The translations under genes were made by a program, and so were the position numbers. Shown here piece after piece: positions 1 through 9,107 of a stretch of 64,000 nt of DNA (position 1 is the stretch's first letter; every line of letters starts with the position of its first letter). The DNA is from Chitinophagaceae bacterium (GTDB lineage: Bacteria > Bacteroidota > Bacteroidia > Chitinophagales > Chitinophagaceae), in assembly GCA_016702745.1 (NCBI GenBank), contig JADJDJ010000002.1:62001-126000 (forward strand). Reading direction: 5' to 3'. The notes below the pieces were generated by a model. It ran no database searches. It worked only from the letters and a program-made list of their open reading frames with translations, and had not been told where the DNA came from.

Positions 1-38
1 TTTTCTATCTTTAGATAGCACCATTAAACAGCTGTTCT

Positions 39-929
39 ATGCACAAAACAGCCCTCCCCCTCTTAATCATTTCATGCATCCTGTCAGGATTGTTTTCCTG
101 TGTGCCCCAGCAAAAAGTAATCAGCAGTAAAAAGCAGCTCGGCACACTCGACAGCCAGCTGACCGTTCACAGTCAGAACCTGAAAAAGCTGGACGAAGTC
201 AGACAGCAAAAAGATGAGGAAAACGGAATTGACAGTACAGCGAATGCCCGTATCAAAAATTTTATCGACAAAACCGATAAGGAAATCGATACCCTGATCA
301 ATCAGAATACCATCCTGATCAACGGTACCGAAGTAGATAAATCCGATTGGGAGCGATTGAAAAAAGTATTGTCTTCAACCCGAACCGCCGAACAGCGGAT
401 CAATCAGAAAATTTCTTTCCTGCAGGATCTGCTGAACAGGAATATGGTGGTCAAACTGGATCAGGATGTTTTGTTTCAGCCGGGTAGTTATACGGTTAGT
501 CCGGACATGGTCAAAAACATGACTAAATTATTTGAACCGGCTGCGGCTGAGATCGAGCGATTTACTGCAAAGTATCCGGACTTCCCGCTTTCTCTCGTTA
601 TTACTTTTAAAGGATATGCTGATGGCACCACGATTGGTGAGGGCTCTTCGTTATACCGTTCTCTGAAAGAGCGTTTAACTCTGTCGAATAAGGATCCCGA
701 TGCGAAGGATCTCAATAAAGAACTATCCAATGCCCGGGCCGAGGCAGTATGGCAACTGTTTAAACAATTTGCGGCTACCAAATCCCAGAACGGAATCTAC
801 ATCAAAAATGTATTGTACATGTTCCAGGGAAAGGGCGAAAGCTTTCCTGATCCTAAAGTAACAGATTATAAAGTAGATGATCCCCGCCGAAGGGTGGTAT
901 TGTTATTCTGGAGTTTGTTCCCGGATTGA
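39..929 (+). CDS. OmpA-like outer-membrane lipoprotein
   Basis: Predicted lipoprotein of 296 aa. The signal peptide ends in the lipobox LFSC, giving an acylated Cys at residue 21. Residues ~25-130 are charged and helical, probably coiled coil. From ~135 the OmpA_C pattern appears: a strand 'VLFQPGSYTV', the loop 'ITFKGYADG' in the place of the peptidoglycan-contacting G-x-x-D region, and the helix 'NKELSNARAEAVWQLF' that matches the family N-x-x-L-S-x-x-R-A signature. Members of this family tie the outer membrane to peptidoglycan; that role is inferred here. It converges on the minus-strand operon with almost no gap. Its upstream region lies outside the window. Confidence 0.8.
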   Translation: MHKTALPLLIISCILSGLFSCVPQQKVISSKKQLGTLDSQLTVHSQNLKKLDEVRQQKDEENGIDSTANARIKNFIDKTDKEIDTLINQNTILINGTEVDKSDWERLKKVLSSTRTAEQRINQKISFLQDLLNRNMVVKLDQDVLFQPGSYTVSPDMVKNMTKLFEPAAAEIERFTAKYPDFPLSLVITFKGYADGTTIGEGSSLYRSLKERLTLSNKDPDAKDLNKELSNARAEAVWQLFKQFAATKSQNGIYIKNVLYMFQGKGESFPDPKVTDYKVDDPRRRVVLLFWSLFPD

Positions 930-930
930 T

Positions 931-1548
931 TCATTGCAAAGCGCTGCGGATATAATCAACATAGGCAACCGCATTTTTCCGGACAGACCGGAAAACCCAT
1001 TTACTTTTTCCAACCAGGTCAGGGCCGGCGGCCAGTAAGCCACTCATGACCGTTCTTTCCGTAAAAAATTCGCAAACAATCTCTTTTCTTTCGCTATAAG
1101 CATCTTTTTTCCCTGCCAGTAAATAATTGATAGTGCTGCAAAGATCATAGCGGGCCGTTCGTTTTTTAGAACCATCATCCTGCCTTTCCACTTCCACATC
1201 GGTTTTCACAAATTCTGCCTCCACATTTAAAATGACAATCACAAAATCAGTCTGCTTTTGCTGCAAAAGATTATCGAGCCAGTCAGTACTGTCACCTAAG
1301 GGGACAACCCTTTGTTCTGCCAAACTAACCTTACCCGCATTTTCTCTTTCAATAATTTCCATCAGGTAATAGCGCAGACTGTCGGCTACATCGGAAAGCA
1401 ATTCTTTTTTATTCTTTCTGAAACCGGTGGAGGATGGATCATAGCCGTTTACGACCAGGACCTTTGGCAGAGAATCAGTTGATTGTGCCAGGACAGAATC
1501 ACAGTTGACTGAGCAGAAAAATAACAGCAGGAACCAGTTTATTTTCAT
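931..1548 (-). CDS. secreted hypothetical protein, last gene of the kinase-desaturase operon
   Basis: A 205-aa protein with an N-terminal export signal (hydrophobic run to ~residue 22, ending SVLAQ). The mature part is soluble and mixed alpha/beta. No family recognised. Visible features are the early strand 'PKVLVVNGYDP', a strand 'TDFVIVILNVEAEF' and many charged residues. The start overlaps the stop of the preceding desaturase in an ATGA arrangement, so it is probably translationally coupled and belongs to the same transcript. A role linked to lipids or to the sensor system is only a context guess. Confidence 0.7.
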   Translation of the reverse strand: MKINWFLLLFFCSVNCDSVLAQSTDSLPKVLVVNGYDPSSTGFRKNKKELLSDVADSLRYYLMEIIERENAGKVSLAEQRVVPLGDSTDWLDNLLQQKQTDFVIVILNVEAEFVKTDVEVERQDDGSKKRTARYDLCSTINYLLAGKKDAYSERKEIVCEFFTERTVMSGLLAAGPDLVGKSKWVFRSVRKNAVAYVDYIRSALQ

Positions 1549-2618
1549 ACACTATAGGACTGATAACTCATCTTTTTCAAATGAGCCAGGTGTGAAATAA
1601 TACCCGAAAAGAACCCTGTTTCATTGGGCCGGACCTGGTTCTCTTGTAAAATCCGATACAGTATCCTGTTAAGTTCCGGATAATGCACATGGTGGATATG
1701 CGGAAAGAGATGATGGGCAATATGGTTATTAAAACCTCCGAATATAAAATTGGCTGCTTTACTGAAGGGATAAAAATCATTGGAACTTTTAACCTGATTC
1801 ATGAACCAGGAAGAGGGAATATAGCCCTCCTCATCTGCCTTGAAATAGACGGTTTCCTCCACATGGTGGGTCATGAAAAAAGTAAAGAGCAGGAATAAGG
1901 ATTGCACGGCATGCATCAGTAAAAAAGCGGCCAGTACGAGGTACCATTCCATGCCACTGAAATAAAGGGGCAAGAGGAAAAGATAATTGATGTAAAAAAT
2001 CTTTTGCAACCAGAAAGAGACATGATACGAAAATGGTTTCCCGGGTTTACCCTGACAATCCCTCGCATAAATCAAAAAGTCCTTGATAAAAACCCAATAA
2101 ACAGAATAGGTCATATAGGCCAGTGGCGCATACCAGTGCTGGAAACGATGATACCAATGCCAGTCACTCCCCGGTTCCACCCTGATCAGTCCGGTGATTT
2201 GCAGATCTGTATCGTACTCTTTTACATTCGGGGCATAATGATGTGAATGAATATGCCGGAAACGCCAGGCTTCAGCATGCGCCCCGACCAGTGTATAGAT
2301 AAAAATAAAAAAAGCACTGTTCAGCGATTTGTTTTTGAAAACAGTATTATGCGAACAATCATGGGCATAATTAAATCCAAACAGTACGGCTGACAATCCA
2401 TAGGCCGTATAAGCCACAAAAAACAATAGCGGCTGATCCGTGGTATAAATCAGTGTATAAAAGAAAACAACGAGGGAGAGATAGACCAGGAACTTCAGTC
2501 CGAGCAATAGAGCCGTGGCCCGGGAGTTGATCTGCAATTCGCTTTCCACTCCCTGGTACACCAGCTTCATCAGCCGGCTGTCTTCACTGATATTAATATG
2601 CTTGTCTCTCAAAAGCAA
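1545..2618 (-). CDS. fatty acid desaturase (membrane di-iron type)
   Basis: A 357-aa integral membrane desaturase that would insert double bonds into acyl chains using a di-iron centre. The three His boxes are visible: HDCSH at 86-90, H-I-H-S-H-H at ~122-127, and near the C-terminus 'NNHIAHHLFPHIHHVHY' (~297-313), the H-x-x-H-H form. Hydrophobic segments lie at ~36-83, 100-112, ~170 and ~210-250, as expected for PF00487. It resembles acyl-lipid/acyl-CoA front-end-type enzymes without a cytochrome b5 domain; regioselectivity cannot be read. The proposed start overlaps the upstream desaturase by ~26 bp, so a slightly later start is possible. It is paralogous to that neighbour. Confidence 0.9.
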   Translation of the reverse strand: MLLRDKHINISEDSRLMKLVYQGVESELQINSRATALLLGLKFLVYLSLVVFFYTLIYTTDQPLLFFVAYTAYGLSAVLFGFNYAHDCSHNTVFKNKSLNSAFFIFIYTLVGAHAEAWRFRHIHSHHYAPNVKEYDTDLQITGLIRVEPGSDWHWYHRFQHWYAPLAYMTYSVYWVFIKDFLIYARDCQGKPGKPFSYHVSFWLQKIFYINYLFLLPLYFSGMEWYLVLAAFLLMHAVQSLFLLFTFFMTHHVEETVYFKADEEGYIPSSWFMNQVKSSNDFYPFSKAANFIFGGFNNHIAHHLFPHIHHVHYPELNRILYRILQENQVRPNETGFFSGIISHLAHLKKMSYQSYSV

Positions 2619-3699
2619 GCGGTTGGGGTGCAGCTGACTTTCCCATTTTTTTCAGGAAGCGGAAATGGGAAGCCAGGGCCCGGTGATAAGGCATTTCCAT
2701 ATAAACAATACCATGCTTATTACAAACCTCGCGGAACAGGGGCAGGATTTTCAGGTAATGCACATGACTGATATTGGGCAGCAGATGATGAAGAGCATGG
2801 GCATTGAAACCGCCCAGTGTCCAGTTAAAAAATACGGATCCGGAATTATAATCCACCGAGGTCAGCATTTGCAGCATGGGCCAGCTCATGAAAAGATTTC
2901 CATTGGCATCGGGTTTGGGATGATGCACATAATCAGACAAATGAGAAACACCCAGGACGCCCACAAAAATCGCCGATACCATAAAATGATTCAGTAAAAA
3001 TGCCAGCAATACCGTGCCCCAGCCAAAAGGAAGCAAGAGGGCCGGCAAAACAATCATGTATCCGATATAAAAAAGCTTGAAGAAAATCAGTTTGATGATT
3101 TCGTTACGGGGGATCCTGATCTGAATTGTCCGGCTGGAATAATTAAAAATCATCAATGTTTCCCTGAAGAGGAACCAGTTCAGGGAATACAGCAGGTATA
3201 AAAAAGGAGTATACAGATACTGGAAACGGTGAAACCATTTCAGTGGCTGTGTATCGGTCATGCGAACAGCAGGATTATTCAGCACATCTATATCACTTCC
3301 TTCGATATTGGTATATAAATGATGGGACTCGTTATGATTCTTGCCCCAGACATAGGCATTATTCCCCTGCAATTGAAAACTGAGTTGAAACAAGAGTTTG
3401 TTCCAGAATTTACTTTTCACCGCCACGCCATGTGCTGCATCATGTGAAATATTAAAAGCGGTCAGCAGAATTGATAATCCCAGCAGCAGGTAGAATAGAT
3501 AAAATTCGCTGGGTGTCCGGCTATTGATCATCAATCCATAAAACAGGATATCCAGTCCGAAATAAAGAAAGATTTTAAAGCGCATGACCGCATTGCCCTC
3601 TCTTGCAATCCCATTGGCAGTAAAATACTCATCCAGTCTTTGTTTCAGCTCTTTGTAAAAAGCCGTGCCATTGTCCGCGTGGAATTTGAGTTTGTTCAT
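2593..3699 (-). CDS. fatty acid desaturase (membrane di-iron type)
   Basis: A 368-aa membrane desaturase, paralogue of the next gene in the operon. His boxes are HDAAHG (~87-92), 'HNESHHLYTN' (~122-131) and 'NAHALHHLLPNISHVHY' (~315-331). Several hydrophobic spans alternate with cytosolic His loops, as in PF00487. It starts 4 bp after the stop of the LytTR response regulator, so the regulator and both desaturases almost certainly share a transcript. Two different desaturases in tandem suggest two positions or substrates; this is inference. A helper electron donor (ferredoxin or cytochrome) is not encoded nearby. Confidence 0.9.
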   Translation of the reverse strand: MNKLKFHADNGTAFYKELKQRLDEYFTANGIAREGNAVMRFKIFLYFGLDILFYGLMINSRTPSEFYLFYLLLGLSILLTAFNISHDAAHGVAVKSKFWNKLLFQLSFQLQGNNAYVWGKNHNESHHLYTNIEGSDIDVLNNPAVRMTDTQPLKWFHRFQYLYTPFLYLLYSLNWFLFRETLMIFNYSSRTIQIRIPRNEIIKLIFFKLFYIGYMIVLPALLLPFGWGTVLLAFLLNHFMVSAIFVGVLGVSHLSDYVHHPKPDANGNLFMSWPMLQMLTSVDYNSGSVFFNWTLGGFNAHALHHLLPNISHVHYLKILPLFREVCNKHGIVYMEMPYHRALASHFRFLKKMGKSAAPQPLAFERQAY

Positions 3700-3703
3700 T
3701 TGC

Positions 3704-4450
3704 TTATTTTAAACCGAGTCTGGCCATCAGGTTTTCCCTTTTAGCCTTACTGACAGAAAGCTTCTCTCCTGTCTTCAGTACCACATATCCCCCGTCTGTC
3801 CGGAGAAACTGAGCAATAAAATCCACATTGACCAGAGAAGAGTGATGAATCCGCTGAAACATTTCCGGGGGCAGTAGTTCTTCCACATCTCCCAGTGTAC
3901 GGGAGATCAGCATGGGTTTTTTATCCAAAATCAATACCTTGGTATACGCACCTTCCGCGCTGCAATAAACAATGGAACTTACATCCACAAACTCGTATCC
4001 TTCCCTTTGCGGAAGTGCAATCTTCTGACTACCCGATGGCTGACGAATATTAGACAAAAGGTTCTCAATATGTCTGAACCCCGATCCTTCTTCCAGCTTC
4101 CTTTCCACTTTCAGTACGGCTGATTTCAGGTCATTGGCATCTACCGGTTTCAGCAGGTAATCAACCGCACTGATGCGGAATGCTTTTGCAGCAAACTCAT
4201 CATGAGCCGTCGTAAAAATGATTGAGAAATTGATATCGCCTATTAATTCCAGCATTTCAAACCCGTTCATCCAGGGCATTTCCACATCCAGAAAGACCAG
4301 GTTGGGTTGATGTTGTTTTACTGCCTGCATTCCTTCCTTGGCGGAATGACAGGTTTCCACCACTTCCACGATGGGGCAATTCAGCTGGAGATCCCTGAGC
4401 AGTGCCCGGATACAATGTGGTTCATCATCAACAATAATAGCCCTGATCAT
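3704..4450 (-). CDS. LytTR-family response regulator
   Basis: DNA-binding response regulator of 248 aa. The N-terminal receiver has the acidic pocket 'IIVDDE', the phospho-acceptor Asp in 'LVFLDVEMPWMNGF', a Thr in 'FTTAHD' and the Lys in 'LLKPVD'. The C-terminal ~100 residues are a LytTR DNA-binding domain ('FQRIHHSSLVNVDFI', 'VSKAKRENLMARL'). The ATG at 'MIRAIIVDDE' is preferred over an in-frame ATG 14 codons earlier because receivers begin with this strand. It follows two LytS kinases and precedes two desaturases on the same strand, so it probably regulates its own operon and hence membrane unsaturation. Confidence 0.93.
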   Translation of the reverse strand: MIRAIIVDDEPHCIRALLRDLQLNCPIVEVVETCHSAKEGMQAVKQHQPNLVFLDVEMPWMNGFEMLELIGDINFSIIFTTAHDEFAAKAFRISAVDYLLKPVDANDLKSAVLKVERKLEEGSGFRHIENLLSNIRQPSGSQKIALPQREGYEFVDVSSIVYCSAEGAYTKVLILDKKPMLISRTLGDVEELLPPEMFQRIHHSSLVNVDFIAQFLRTDGGYVVLKTGEKLSVSKAKRENLMARLGLK

Positions 4451-4557
4451 AACTGTTTTGAAATTACGGGTTTTGAGCCTCCCCGCGAACACAGATTGGC
4501 AGTTGGCATTGCTGATTTAACAATTTATGCATCCGGGTCAACCATTCATCGTTTGCT

Positions 4558-5724
4558 TTATTCTTCCACAATAATGCTGATAACCACTTTAGTACCAGCA
4601 GATTTACCCTGGTTATCCCATTTATCTGTATACTGCAGACTAGCTTTTCTTTTTTGCAAAATATTATCCAGCAACAACCTTGATTGGGTAAGATTAATTC
4701 CCTTGCTCTGGTGAACAGCATTTAATCTGCTTTTATGAAGCCTGGAGGCTTCTCTGCCAATACCATTATCATCAATGACAATATTGATATTTCTCCCCTT
4801 CAAGTGAACTTTAATCATTAATTCACCACCTCCACCACGGGGAACCAGTCCATGCCAGATTGCATTTTCAATAAAAGGCTGGATGATCAGGGCCGGAATA
4901 AAAACGGATTTAAGATCAATATGCTCGTCTATTTCAATTGAATAGACAAAGCCGGCATCAAACCGCATAGATTCCAGTTGCAGGTAATGCCTGCAGGTTT
5001 CTATTTCGTCGTACAGTGTGATTTCATTTTTATCCGACTGACTAAAAAGATTCCGGATCAGTTTGGAAAATGTCGTAAGATAGTTCACGGCCTTCTCCTG
5101 TTGTCCTTCCTGAATCAATGATTTGATGGAATTCATGCAATTGAAAATAAAATGCGGGTTCATCTGGGCACGGAGGGCACGGGCTTCGAGCTCCATCATT
5201 TCCTGTTCTCTGACCAGTTTTTTCCATTCTGCATCACGGTTTCGCCGATCATAATGAATCAACACATATAATAAATTCCAGATTATAAAAGGAATAGAGA
5301 AAGAAATCACTTGTTCTGTAAGACCTCTTACCTGCATAATTTCCATTCTTAATAAAGATGAAAATACAAAGGGCAATAATTTACCTGCTCCGATAGAGAT
5401 ATAAAAAAATACGGTGAAAAACAGCCAGAAAAGTAAAGTAAACAGCGCTGTAAGTCCAAATAAAAACAGGATCTGATTCCTCAGTCGCAACTTCATCAGG
5501 CCCCAATAAATGATTAAACTCCGCATGAGGTGAGAAAAAATGAGTCCCCCGAGGAAGATCAATAACACGACAATAACAAAAATAAAAAATGGTGCGTTTT
5601 TTGAAGAGGGATGTATCGAATCCACCGCTGTATAAATGATAGAAAATCCGCTCCATCCGATTAATTGCCATTTCCAATAGCCGGATTTTATATCTGAAAA
5701 TCTGAAAACTATACTTCTACTCAT
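4558..5724 (-). CDS. LytS-type sensor histidine kinase, membrane sensor
   Basis: Histidine kinase of 388 aa. The first ~150 residues form about four transmembrane helices with no large extracellular domain, so the sensing part is the membrane region itself. Next comes a His_kinase (PF06580) module with the phospho-acceptor His in 'MNPHFIFNCMNSIKS' and an ATPase domain with 'PFIENAIWHGLVPRG' (N box) and 'DDNGIGREA' (G1 box). Its start overlaps the stop of the propeller kinase (ATGA). A 107-bp gap separates it from the response regulator. An all-membrane sensor beside desaturase genes recalls DesK in layout, though the kinase family differs. Confidence 0.92.
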   Translation of the reverse strand: MSRSIVFRFSDIKSGYWKWQLIGWSGFSIIYTAVDSIHPSSKNAPFFIFVIVVLLIFLGGLIFSHLMRSLIIYWGLMKLRLRNQILFLFGLTALFTLLFWLFFTVFFYISIGAGKLLPFVFSSLLRMEIMQVRGLTEQVISFSIPFIIWNLLYVLIHYDRRNRDAEWKKLVREQEMMELEARALRAQMNPHFIFNCMNSIKSLIQEGQQEKAVNYLTTFSKLIRNLFSQSDKNEITLYDEIETCRHYLQLESMRFDAGFVYSIEIDEHIDLKSVFIPALIIQPFIENAIWHGLVPRGGGGELMIKVHLKGRNINIVIDDNGIGREASRLHKSRLNAVHQSKGINLTQSRLLLDNILQKRKASLQYTDKWDNQGKSAGTKVVISIIVEE

Positions 5725-7985
5725 TCCGGAATTTTTAAAGTAATCACCACCTTGGTTCCTGTTGAGTTTCCCAAACTGTCTTTCTTATCAATCACCTCTA
5801 TCCCCGCTTCCTGTTGCCTGAGAAGATTGTCCAATTCGATCCTGGCCTGCGTAAGGTTTACCCCTTTGCTTTGGTGTGGAATATTTGTCCTGGATTTGTT
5901 TTGTGCTGATATTTCACGTCCAACTCCATCATCATCCACAATGATTTCAATCTGGTCGCCCTTCCGCTTTACAAGAAGAGAAAGTTTGCCGGAATTACTT
6001 TTTGGAATGATCCCGTGCCAGATCGCATTTTCTATAAAGGGCTGGATGATGAGTGCCGGGATGAAAATTGATTTGAGATCTAGCTGATCGTCTATTTCAA
6101 TTGAATACTTAAACCTAGCATCAAAACGCATTGATTCCAGTTGCAGATATAATTTACAGGTCTCTACTTCATCATAAAGTGTTATTAATTTTTTATCAGC
6201 ATTATTAAATAATGTTCTGATCAATTTTGAAAATGTAGTTAGATAGCTTACCCCTTTTTCTATATCATTTTCCTGCATCAGGGATTTGATTGAATTGAGG
6301 CAATTGTAGATGAAATGCGGGTTCATTTGAGAACGCAATGCCTGTGCCTCCAGTTGCATCAATTGATGTTCATACTCAGATTTTAGCTTCTCTTCTTTTC
6401 TGAATCTCCTTACCCTCCATTCTGTAAAGACAAAAGTCATCATAACAGCAAAAAAAACTAACAACAAAACAAACCAGGTACTTTTCCAAAATGGAGAGTT
6501 CACAAGTATTTCTAAAGTAGCCTCTGTTTCTCGCCAGTCACCTCCGGGAGGCCTCACTTTTAACTGCAACAAATATTTACCAGGCTTCAAATCCTGCAGC
6601 AAAAGGAATTGATCCTTGTCTGAACTTATTATCGGCATTTCTATCCAACCTCCGGTATAGCCTTCCATTTTCCAGGCAAACTGCAACGGATTGGATTGGC
6701 TGAAATCCGGAGCGGTATAATTGATTATGACTGTGTTTTGCCTGTGAGATAAATTCACCCTTTTAAGTAAATCGGGATGATAATCCCGTGAAGCAATCTC
6801 CTTCCCATTTTCGGTCTGAATCGAAATAAACTGAGGATTAAGAAACCCCGGAGAAGGGCCTTCATTACTGCCAGGTACATTACTACTTAGATTTTCCCCA
6901 ATAAAAAGCCTTTTCCCTTTTAAAACCAGCAAACGACCAAGACTATCCGGGACGATATCGCTCAATTTTCCTGGACTTTCTTCAAAAACAACATTATCAA
7001 TATACCGAAAGGCATGGTCGCTAAGATTAAAAATGGCAGGTAATGTATCTGCAATTGCCACAAAGACTTCATAAGCCGACTTGTAGCTGATTGCCTTGAC
7101 AGGGGAGCTGCTACTCACTGATGTCCGACAAGAAAAATAATCCAATTGTAAAGAGGGAATATTCAATAAACCGATTCCCTTTTCTAACGTACTGAACAGA
7201 ATTTTATCTTTAATCCCAGTTTCTATATCAGTAACAGTTATCCCCTGACCAGCAGCGGTTATAGCCTTTATTTCGCCTGTTATCCTATGATACCGGAATA
7301 AACCTCTGTCAGTACCAATCCAAATGAATTTTGGATCCGAAAAATCAGCAGCAAGAGCAAGTATTCCTGTTCCTTCAGGCAATTTAACCAGTCTGATCTT
7401 TTTACCCCCTTTTCTGATTATATAGTCATTATTTTCACCCCACTCCAGATTTAACTCCGTTAAGCAATCCTTTTTCCGCCCTCCCTGTTCGATAATAAAC
7501 AGGCCACTGCTACTTGTACCAGCAAATAGATCCCCATCTTCATGAATCAATAAAGCGGTTACTGCGGATGCTTTCGGCAGGACAAAGGGTGGAAATCCGA
7601 GGCCGTTCATAGTTCCATTGGGTCGCCATATAAAAAAATTATCATGCGCAACGAAATAAAAAAGACTGTCAGCGCCCTGCGCTATGGCTCTTATACTGTC
7701 TTCTGCGACGTATTGCCGGATACCAGACTTTGCTTTGTCTTTTGTATTCTCTTTATCATATAGTATTCCAGTATGTATCAATGGGCCGTTAATCTCGGAC
7801 CCCCTTATTCTCCACAAACCAGCAGAGCTTGTTATCCAGGTAACCCCCTCTCTGGTCGTATATAATTGATATGGTGTAACTCCAAGCGAATCAAAATTGA
7901 TGGTTTTGAAGTTGAATTTTTCCTGACCAAGTACTAAAACCGGCCATGAGAACAGAAAAGCCACCAAGTTGAATAAAAGTCTCAT
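5721..7985 (-). CDS. LytS-type histidine kinase with periplasmic beta-propeller and Y_Y_Y sensor
   Basis: A 754-aa hybrid-length kinase, first gene of the operon. After a signal peptide (ending LVLGQ) come propeller-type repeats (~35-370; e.g. 'PKFIWIGTDRGLFRY'), then a Y_Y_Y-like immunoglobulin fold (~430-500: 'FAWKMEGYTGGW', 'LKPGKYLLQLKVRPPGG'), one transmembrane helix (~510-528) and a cytosolic His_kinase/ATPase module ('QMNPHFIYNCLNSIKS', 'FIENAIWHGIIPK', 'DDDGVGRE'). This is the Bacteroidota two-component-regulator-propeller design, usually sensing periplasmic ligands; the ligand is unknown. The kinase core is very close to that of the next gene, which suggests duplication and a shared response regulator. 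Confidence 0.9.
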   Translation of the reverse strand: MRLLFNLVAFLFSWPVLVLGQEKFNFKTINFDSLGVTPYQLYTTREGVTWITSSAGLWRIRGSEINGPLIHTGILYDKENTKDKAKSGIRQYVAEDSIRAIAQGADSLFYFVAHDNFFIWRPNGTMNGLGFPPFVLPKASAVTALLIHEDGDLFAGTSSSGLFIIEQGGRKKDCLTELNLEWGENNDYIIRKGGKKIRLVKLPEGTGILALAADFSDPKFIWIGTDRGLFRYHRITGEIKAITAAGQGITVTDIETGIKDKILFSTLEKGIGLLNIPSLQLDYFSCRTSVSSSSPVKAISYKSAYEVFVAIADTLPAIFNLSDHAFRYIDNVVFEESPGKLSDIVPDSLGRLLVLKGKRLFIGENLSSNVPGSNEGPSPGFLNPQFISIQTENGKEIASRDYHPDLLKRVNLSHRQNTVIINYTAPDFSQSNPLQFAWKMEGYTGGWIEMPIISSDKDQFLLLQDLKPGKYLLQLKVRPPGGDWRETEATLEILVNSPFWKSTWFVLLLVFFAVMMTFVFTEWRVRRFRKEEKLKSEYEHQLMQLEAQALRSQMNPHFIYNCLNSIKSLMQENDIEKGVSYLTTFSKLIRTLFNNADKKLITLYDEVETCKLYLQLESMRFDARFKYSIEIDDQLDLKSIFIPALIIQPFIENAIWHGIIPKSNSGKLSLLVKRKGDQIEIIVDDDGVGREISAQNKSRTNIPHQSKGVNLTQARIELDNLLRQQEAGIEVIDKKDSLGNSTGTKVVITLKIPE

Positions 7986-8210
7986 ACCCTAATGTACAAA
8001 CAAGGGGTTATAACATATTCAGGAGATTTAGCCACCTGCTCATTTAATTTGGCCATTAACCTTAAAAACCGAAAACAAGTCCTTTCCGTTTGGCTGGCTG
8101 TCAATACATTAGTCAAATCATATCAGTCCGCCACAAATTCCGCCCGGAAGGTTACCAAAACAGCATTCCTTACGCTGATAAAATAAATAGCTTTCTTGTA
8201 AACTTTTCCT

Positions 8211-8546
8211 ATGCTGAAGTCTGTTTCATGGACTGCACTATTGATCATTTGTATCAGCCCCTTTCTTCTGCCGGTTACCCTTTCCTCACAGCAGCCGAAT
8301 GACAGCATCCCGGTAAACGTCAGGATTCCTTCCTCCGGATCAACAGATACCGATCAGTTTAAAAAGAAGAAAAAGAAAAGAAAAAAAGATCATTCACAGG
8401 CTGACAGTTCCGGTAATAACAGCAGTACCAAACCACCCACATACACTCCCTATAACAGTCCGCCTGTTCAACCTTCTAAGGTGCCTGAGAAACTACCAGG
8501 CGCTATGATATTTCGGGACATTATCAACAATAAGCGAAAAAACTAA
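8211..8546 (+). CDS. small exported Lys- and Pro/Ser-rich protein
   Basis: A 111-aa protein of unknown function. An N-terminal hydrophobic signal (~1-26) is followed by a low-complexity part: a run of lysines ('KKKKKKRKKD', ~52-61), a Ser/Asn stretch and a Pro-rich tail ending with 'AMIFRDIINNKRKN'. It stands 13 bp before the next plus-strand gene and may be co-transcribed with it. The strongly basic linker could bind lipopolysaccharide, nucleic acid or cell wall; nothing in the sequence decides this. No homologous family recognised. Confidence 0.6.
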   Translation: MLKSVSWTALLIICISPFLLPVTLSSQQPNDSIPVNVRIPSSGSTDTDQFKKKKKKRKKDHSQADSSGNNSSTKPPTYTPYNSPPVQPSKVPEKLPGAMIFRDIINNKRKN

Positions 8547-8559
8547 CTGCTAATCCGAA

Positions 8560-9066
8560 ATGATGATAAATAAAATAATTGCCATCCTGCTGACCAGCCT
8601 CGCCTTTTCCTTTTCCGGCATAGCTGCTTTACCTCCTTCAGGTGCTACAGACTCCAGTTTACTAATCAGTAAGATCCGGGTTACACTCATCAATAACAGA
8701 ATGATCAGAGGCCATATCATTTCATACGATAATTCTTCCATCAGCATTCGCAGCCTGTCAAAAAAAAAGGGAGGAAACCGAATTTCGGGTCAGATAGAAA
8801 TTGTGCCCTACGATCAGATTCAATCCCTGAAAAGACTGGGATGGGGTTTCTATATACTGATGATTGCAGTTGGCACCGGCCTAACTGCACTGACTATTCT
8901 GGTAACGAAGGGCAGTAATAATTTATTTACTGAACCGGGGATTATCCTGTTTGGTCCCCTTTTAGTTCTGGCCGGATTGATCGGCTTATTCTCGCGGAAA
9001 AAATTCAGGGTCGACGGCAAAAAAGATTTATACCTCGAATTTATCAGTAAACTTAAAAAAGGATAG
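8560..9066 (+). CDS. hypothetical exported/membrane protein
   Basis: A 168-aa protein. A signal-like hydrophobic segment (~5-24) is followed by a small beta-rich domain ('IRVTLINNRMIRGHIISYDN', ~38-57) that looks like the short SH3/Sm-like fold seen in many Bacteroidota exported proteins. Two transmembrane helices follow (~103-120 and ~127-145) and a basic C-terminus. No named family recognised. It follows the Lys-rich protein closely and is the second gene of a small plus-strand pair between two divergent or convergent signalling operons. Confidence 0.65.
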   Translation: MMINKIIAILLTSLAFSFSGIAALPPSGATDSSLLISKIRVTLINNRMIRGHIISYDNSSISIRSLSKKKGGNRISGQIEIVPYDQIQSLKRLGWGFYILMIAVGTGLTALTILVTKGSNNLFTEPGIILFGPLLVLAGLIGLFSRKKFRVDGKKDLYLEFISKLKKG

Positions 9067-9107
9067 TACCTGATATGAAAAAGGAAGTTCCTGTTTATTG
9101 ATATCAT

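Noticed and set aside
7992..8186. 64-aa frame between the two divergent gene groups
   Set aside because: No ribosome-binding site, no domain, and it occupies what must be the promoter region of the minus-strand operon.
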